Part shown: piece by piece, positions 59,152 to 64,000 of the stretch | Numbering within the stretch: the stretch's first letter is position 1 | How the letters are laid out: each line of letters begins with the position of its first letter | Assembly: GCA_011634665.1 (NCBI GenBank) | Contig: WAEK01000013.1 | Span: 1,410,501-1,474,500 of the forward strand | Direction: 5' to 3' | From: Mortierella sp. BCC40632 | Lineage: Eukaryota > Mortierellomycota > Mortierellomycetes > Mortierellales > Mortierellaceae | Length of the DNA: 64,000 bases | Notes under the pieces: generated by a model | What the model saw: only the letters and a program-made list of their open reading frames with translations | Told to the model about the DNA's origin: nothing | The model's database searches: none | Program-made: the position numbers and the translations under genes

Positions 59152-61860
59152 TTAAGTGAAGCAGGTCGTGATCCTTACAGTACTGTCTAAGGGTGTCTTC
59201 ACAATGTGAAAGATTTTTGAGAGGCTCCCAGGTGGCATCTGAAGCAGCATCGTACCCGACCCATTTGACAAGAAAACTTGTCTTTTTCGTTTTGGGTGTC
59301 GTCCTGTGCGCTAAGATAGCCTCTACTTCATGTTCCTCATTACCCTCAATGATATCGGGTTCTGGAGGAGGTGAAGACCGGCGGCCAAGCGACTCTGGAG
59401 ATGGAACAAACGGTTTAAAACGGTCGACATGAAATACGTCATGTATTTTCAATGTAGGGGTAGCTCGACCTTGAAGGAGACCGGGCTTCGTTGTTCGAGG
59501 AGTGTGAACGGGCCAAAGTATCGAGCCTGTAGTGATGCAGCTGGTCGGCTAGAGTCATACGCAGTTGTGATGTTTTCCGTACTGAGCAGGACTTGGTCCC
59601 CACTTTGAATGAGTGTGGCCTCCGGTGAGCATCAGCATTCTTGATTTGCTGATTCTGAGCCGAGAGAAGGCTGTCTTGTGCCAGAGATAATGAGGTCTTC
59701 TGCAAGGCAACAAATTTGTCCATGTCTGTGGGACAAGCTTCTTCAGGGGCCTGAGGAGGGAAGCAGGAACCCGTGGATGGAATCCATGATTGAGAAAAAA
59801 ATGGGGAGACTCCTGTGGATGAATTGACGGCATTGTTGTATGCGAATTCTGCAGCAGGGAGGTATAGGTCCCAGTCATCCTGTTTGTGGTTCACTAGACT
59901 CCGAAGAACTGACTTAAGAGTTTGAATGGCTCGTTCGGATTGACCATCTGTCTGCGGATGAAATGCTGAGGACATGGCAAGCTTCGTTCCTAGTCGCTCG
60001 TGGAGGCGCTTCCAAAAGGAACTAGTGAACTTGCTATCCCGGTCGGAGACAATCGTGGAGGGCAACCCATGGAGGCGAAAGACATTTGCAAAGAAACAAT
60101 TGGCAACGTCCTTTGCTGAATCTGTAGTCCGACTAGGGGCAAAATGGACCTGTTTCGACAATTTGTCTACGAAGACAGTGATTGCATCGAATTTGCGTGC
60201 TGTTTGTGGTAGTTTTACCACGAAATCCATTGATACTGTGTCCCAACGTTGTTCTGGAATGGCTAAAGGTTGAAGAAGTCCAGCTGGAAGGCGGCGGACT
60301 GCTTTGTTACGTTGGCAGCTCGAGCAGGATTCGACATACCGTCGGACATCATTTGACATCTTAGGCCAATAGGCAAACCGCCGTAAGGTGGCGTATGTCT
60401 TGTCAAAGCCGAAGTGGCCTGATATTGCAGCATCATGAACCTCGTGGAGTAGGATTAAACGCAGAGTGGACGACTTCGGGACGCAGAGTAATAGGTCACC
60501 CTTGCGCTCGACATACAATAGACCGTCCTGCAAAAAGTAGTGTGGTGGTGGTTGGCCTTGAAGACACCTCTCATAGACGGGAGCAAGACCAGGGTCATCA
60601 GCATACCCCTCTATAACGTGCTGTCTCCAACTTGTATCCGTCTGAAGGCTGAAAGAGTTGATGGACATAGGGACAGGATCTGGTTCAAGTTTATCAGGTT
60701 CGCGGTGGTCCGGACGACGAGAGAGAGCATCTGGTACGATGTTCTCAATTCCCCGCTTGAACTTGAACTCGAAATCATACTCTTGGAGGAGTTCCATCCA
60801 TCTCGCCTGGCGCCTTGTCAGTTTGGGCTGGGTTGGAAAGTGTCTCAGCGTATCGTGATCGGTATATACAATAAAGTGTGAACCGTCTAAGTAAAAGCGC
60901 CATGTTTTGAGGGCGTGGACAACAGCCAGGAGTTCCTGTTCATGGGTAGGGTAGTTCCGTTCAGCTGGGTTTAGTTTGCGGGATGTAAATGCGACAGGTC
61001 TGGATGATCCGTCGGCGTCTGTTTGGAAAAGAACAGCACCTATGGCAAATCCAGAGGCATCAGTCTCCACTGTGGACGGCAGATCGGGGTCAAAGATTCG
61101 TAGGACTGGAGCGGAGCTGATTGCAGATTTGAGGCTAAGGAATGCTTGTTCGCTGTTTTCATCCCATACGAACTGATGGTTTTCGCCAAGGAGGGAGGTG
61201 AGGGAAGTGCGATGTCGGCAAAATTCTTGATATATTGGTGATAAAATTGCGCAAGACCAAGAAATTGCTGAACGTCGCGTTGTTTCTCCGGTCGTGGCCA
61301 TTCACGGATCGCTTTAACAAGCCCTGCATTGGTGTGAACGCCATCTTTGGTTATTACATGGCCGAGAAACTCCGTTTCTTCTTTCATGAAAAGAGCACTT
61401 GCTCAGCTTGGCGTACAGTCCATGTTTTCGGAGGAGGGGCAAGGACACTTCGAATATGGCGGAGATGCTCGGTCTTGGTTTTTGAATAAATCAAGATATC
61501 GTCGAGGTAGACGACAACCCACTTGTCCAGAACAGGATCGAGTACTTTCAGCATCATATTGGAAAAAGGAAGCCGGTGCATTTGTGAGGCCAAATGGAAC
61601 CACATTAAACTCAAAATGACCGTATCTGCAGCGAAAAGCGGTCTTGTGCGTGTGTGGTCCATAGATGCGCTGTTGGTGGTAACCCGAAATGAGGTCAAGC
61701 TTGGTAAAGTAGCGAGCGCCACGGAATCTGTCAATAAGCTCGTCTATTCTGGGCAGCGGGTGGCGATTCTTCCTTGTGATACTGTTGAGAGCACGATAAT
61801 CGACGCACATTCGGAGAGTGCCATCAGCCTTCTTGACGAATAAAACAGGGGCACCATATG
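59099..61860 (-). pseudogene. pol remnant of retroelement 2 with chromodomain
   Basis: Reverse transcriptase begins near 61860, with [12 protein letters not shown] at 61810 and [13 protein letters not shown]. The frame shifts after [11 protein letters not shown], and the catalytic YLDD is at about 61505. After another shift, RNase H (ETDASGFAIGAVL, YTDHDTLRHF), the integrase zinc domain (HFGFDKTYATLRR, CSSCQRN) and the DDE core (VSMDFVVKLP, VSDRDSKFTS, HPQTDGQSER) are continuous from 61301 to 59439. A last shift leads to FHVDRFKPF and the chromodomain (EVEAILAHR...FLVKWVGYDAASDATWEPLKNL) at 59350-59200. The termini suggest an Asp-Asp-Glu enzyme of the chromovirus clade. Confidence 0.85.
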
Positions 61861-61976
61861 GAGACGTGCTTGGTTTGATGAACTTTTGGAGAGTAGGTCG
61901 TCCAGTTGTTTCTTTAGCTCGTCAAGTTCAGCAACAGATAGTCGAATGACGGGGCGGAAGGGGGTCTGCCGCTGGG

Positions 61977-63480
61977 TCAGTGTCGATACGCACCCTTAGC
62001 ATCACCTCGGTCGGGGGGGAAGGCCTGATGGGGAGGGTAGGGGGGGAAAATGTCTGGGAATTCGTCAAAAACAATTGAGTGGATGTCGGGGTGTAAGGGA
62101 GGGGTTGGGGGAGGAGCGGAGGAGGGAGGAGAAGAGGGAGAGGAGGAAGGGGCAGAGGAAGGAGAGGAGGAGGGGGCAGAGGAAGGAGTGGAGGAAGGAG
62201 TGGAGGAAGGAGTGGAGGAAGGAGTGGAGGAAGGAGGATGAAGGAGTGGAGGAGGGAGTGGAAGAGTGATTTGTTTGATCTGTGCTATCCTCATCGAGAG
62301 ACCGAATAAGGGGCTGGCAGATCTCGCTTCCGATGTCTGTTGCCTCAGTGAAGAAATGTACGTGAGTGAGGAGAAGTCCCCGAGTGCGAGATGAGATAGA
62401 TGACGATTTGAAACCAGTGCATTCCCAATCGATGGTGAGGCCGTTGTGTTGGAACCGTAGATTGTTTTTGTCCGCCAGTTGATGAGTGGGTTGATCTCAG
62501 CAAGCCAAGGCTTGCCAAGAATAAGGTCATATTTGTGGAGAGGGTAGACGATAGGGGTAAGAGTTGTGGAGTATTGGTGTCGTTGTAGGGAGATGTTGGA
62601 TTTGAGTGCTGCAAAAGATTGGGAGCCATTTGGGGGAGGATGATAGGGATAGGGGGGAGATGCAAGTGTAGGGATTGAATGTTTTTTTGATGAAAACTCG
62701 CTGACCATTGCCTTGGGCTCCGCCGTCGATGAGGACCCGCGCTGGATGGCCGTCAACATTGCAAATAAATGTAAGGAGTGTCGACTTTGCCTTCTCCACT
62801 GTGAAAGTAGAGACTCCAATGCCTTTTTACGTAGGCGGCGAATCTTGCTTTTAGATAGAACTGAGGTAGAGCAGGGTTCGGAGATTGAGGATGATGGGGA
62901 TGAACTGAATGCAGGGTAGGTGTTATCGTCCAATCCTGTCTCAGGTTGAGTAGGCAAGGGGAGAGTATAGTCATAGGCGGTGGAGTGAGGTAAATGATTG
63001 TGGGAAGGCGAACATGATGATGGAGAAGTATGTATTTTATCTGAAATAGCGATCGGTTTATTGGAAGTGACAGAAAACTTTTCAGAGGAAATAATATTTC
63101 TCCCATGGTCCAGAAGATCGGAGGAGGGGAGTAGCAGCAACAAGAGTCTGGACCTTTTCTAGTTGCTGTTGCTTTTTCCCGACTGAGGTGGGGGGGGGAG
63201 TGGCTGTTTGCTGCGCCTGGGGAGGGGAGTGGTTTCAATGTTGTTGAATTGTCGGGAGGGTTTCGCAGAAGGGGAAAGGTGCGGCATTTGTCCGCCATGT
63301 GGCCTATTTTGCGACATTTGAAGCATCCCCTGTTCGCCTTGAGGTATTCGCGTTCCTCGTTGGTGAGCTTAGCTGGGCGAGGACGCTGCCTCGGTTATTC
63401 GAAAGGTTTGACAAATAATTGACTTGGGCAGAGATTATTGATCATCATCTGCATAGAGTCAATGTCCATGGCGTTAGGGT
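61977..63480 (-). pseudogene. Truncated gag and protease remnant of retroelement 2
   Basis: gag appears to start at an ATG near 63473 (MDIDSMQMMINN) and reaches an intact zinc knuckle CFKCRKIGHMADKC (about 63325-63284) after only about 150 bases, so the capsid region has been lost. The protease motif reads VLIDGGAQGN near 62730, with Gly in place of the usual Thr/Ser of the D(T/S)G triad, and the frame breaks right after it. The partner segment LILGKPWLAEINPLINWRTK is intact near 62520. A Ser/Pro/Thr repeat stretch (62100-62260) precedes the reverse transcriptase. Confidence 0.75.
62110..62260 (-). repeat. GGAGTGGAGGAA-type minisatellite in retroelement 2
   Basis: Tandem 12-base units (GGAGTGGAGGAA and variants such as GGGGCAGAGGAA) run for about 150 bases. 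On the coding strand they give Ser-Ser-Thr-Pro and Ser-Ala-Pro repeats between the protease and reverse transcriptase, a place where the polyprotein normally has only a short linker. Confidence 0.85.
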
Positions 63481-63509
63481 CCTTGACAGGTGCAACAGTC
63501 AGAGGCCAG

Positions 63510-63676
63510 GGAGTCTTTGGTTTGGGCAGTTTATTGCTAAAGATTAAAGTAATGAGAAAGCTAACTATTTATACAAGTGGTTTGGTGGCAAATGGAAGGG
63601 GGCGCGGCAGTGGTGGCAACTGGACAGTCACAAATAGTGGCAAAGGGCGCAGCTTGAAGAGGACACTGTCGCACCT
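63510..63676 (-). repeat. LTR-like segment between retroelements 2 and 3
   Basis: On the minus strand it starts TGCGACAGTGTCC right after the polypurine stretch TTAAAAGGGGAAGG at the end of element 3, and contains TATAAATAG near 63569-63577 and AATAAA near 63535-63540. Its layout matches the segment at 58980-59151 but the sequence differs. Element 2 gag starts just after it. The downstream end is approximate. Confidence 0.5.
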
Positions 63677-64000
63677 TCCCCTTTTAAAAATTTAGGTCGT
63701 GTTTCTGCTTGTACTCGTCCACAGTTTCCTGGCAATGTAAGATCCTTTACTTTTTTCCCATGTTGCCTCGTCTCGAGAGTAGCCCCTTCCATAAAAATAA
63801 GGAACTGATGCTGCCGTCGATAGTACCGATAGTCCAGAATACTGTCTACTTCAAACTCTTCTTCTCCATCGATGATTTCAGGCTCTGGTTCTGAATGTAC
63901 TGTTGTCCGAGGGCCGAGTGATTCTGGCGACTCTTCATAGTGTCGGAAACGATCCACATGGAACACGTCGTGTATTTTCATTGTCGGAGGTAATTCAACT
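63628..64000 (-). mobile_element. 3' end of retroelement 3: chromovirus, cut by the window edge
   Basis: It encodes the end of a polyprotein: TMKIHDVFHVDRFRHYEESPESLG, as in element 2, then EFEVDSILDYRYYRRQHQFLI, the first half of a chromodomain. The second half (GYSRDEATWEK) is in another frame, so this copy is also damaged. The reading frame runs through the polypurine tract into the LTR-like segment. The rest lies beyond the window. Confidence 0.75.

Larger units (their letters stand above)
59099..63520 (-). mobile_element. Retroelement 2: decayed chromovirus (Ty3/gypsy with chromodomain)
   Basis: Minus-strand order is truncated gag with zinc knuckle, protease, reverse transcriptase, RNase H, integrase, chromodomain. 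The RNase H-integrase part is an uninterrupted frame of 620 codons, but frameshifts lie in gag, protease, reverse transcriptase and before the chromodomain. It is flanked on each side by an LTR-like segment, yet the two segments differ clearly in sequence. Confidence 0.85.

Noticed and set aside
1..64000. CRISPR arrays, bacterial operons, ribosome binding sites, tRNA or rRNA genes
   Set aside because: The DNA is fungal nuclear sequence; no spaced direct repeats of CRISPR type and no recognisable tRNA or rRNA were seen by eye.

Overview
This is nuclear DNA from a filamentous fungus. Every gene has several short introns (about 60-165 bp, GT-AG plus one GC-AG), the proteins are eukaryotic (SUN domain, VPS35, syntaxin-18/Ufe1, HMG box, WD40), and there are fungal Ty3/gypsy retroelements and many pyrimidine-rich microsatellites. 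An early-diverging lineage (Mucoromycota or Mortierellomycota) seems likely, but this is inference and was not tested.

Bases 1-35000 hold a same-strand tandem array of nine apparently intact group A flavoprotein monooxygenase genes (FMO-1 to FMO-9; phenol 2-monooxygenase-like, with an N-terminal FAD domain and a C-terminal thioredoxin-fold domain) and at least two broken copies. I rebuilt the exons from splice signals and conserved phase. FMO-2 to FMO-9 have three exons with identical intron phases and FMO-1 has five. By sequence they fall into type A (FMO-2,3,4,6,7), type B (FMO-5, FMO-8 and both pseudogenes) and two outliers (FMO-1, FMO-9). Types A and B alternate, and flanking DNA is shared between units, so the array grew by duplication of an A+B pair. 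Nearly identical blocks inside otherwise diverged A genes indicate gene conversion. A CGG-N13-CCG palindrome recurs in five intergenic regions.

Bases 35100-53500 hold conserved housekeeping genes: mitochondrial malonyl-CoA:ACP transacylase (minus, nine exons), an Nhp6-type HMG-box protein (minus), a 2.5-kb microsatellite-rich spacer, retromer subunit VPS35 (minus, ten exons), an Ufe1/syntaxin-18 SNARE (plus), a SUN-domain nuclear envelope protein (minus) and a CMR1/WDR76 WD40 protein (plus). VPS35/UFE1 and SUN/CMR1 are divergent pairs with roughly 0.4-kb shared promoters.

Bases 53500-64000 are decayed Ty3/gypsy retrotransposons, all on the minus strand and head to tail. Element 1 has a GPY-type integrase and no chromodomain, element 2 is a chromodomain chromovirus, and the 3' end of a third chromovirus runs off the window. 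Single LTR-like segments separate them. All carry frameshifts.

The monooxygenases probably hydroxylate aromatic substrates. No transporter, polyketide synthase or pathway regulator sits beside them, so this looks like an expanded catabolic or detoxification family, not a biosynthetic cluster. Substrates cannot be read from the sequence.
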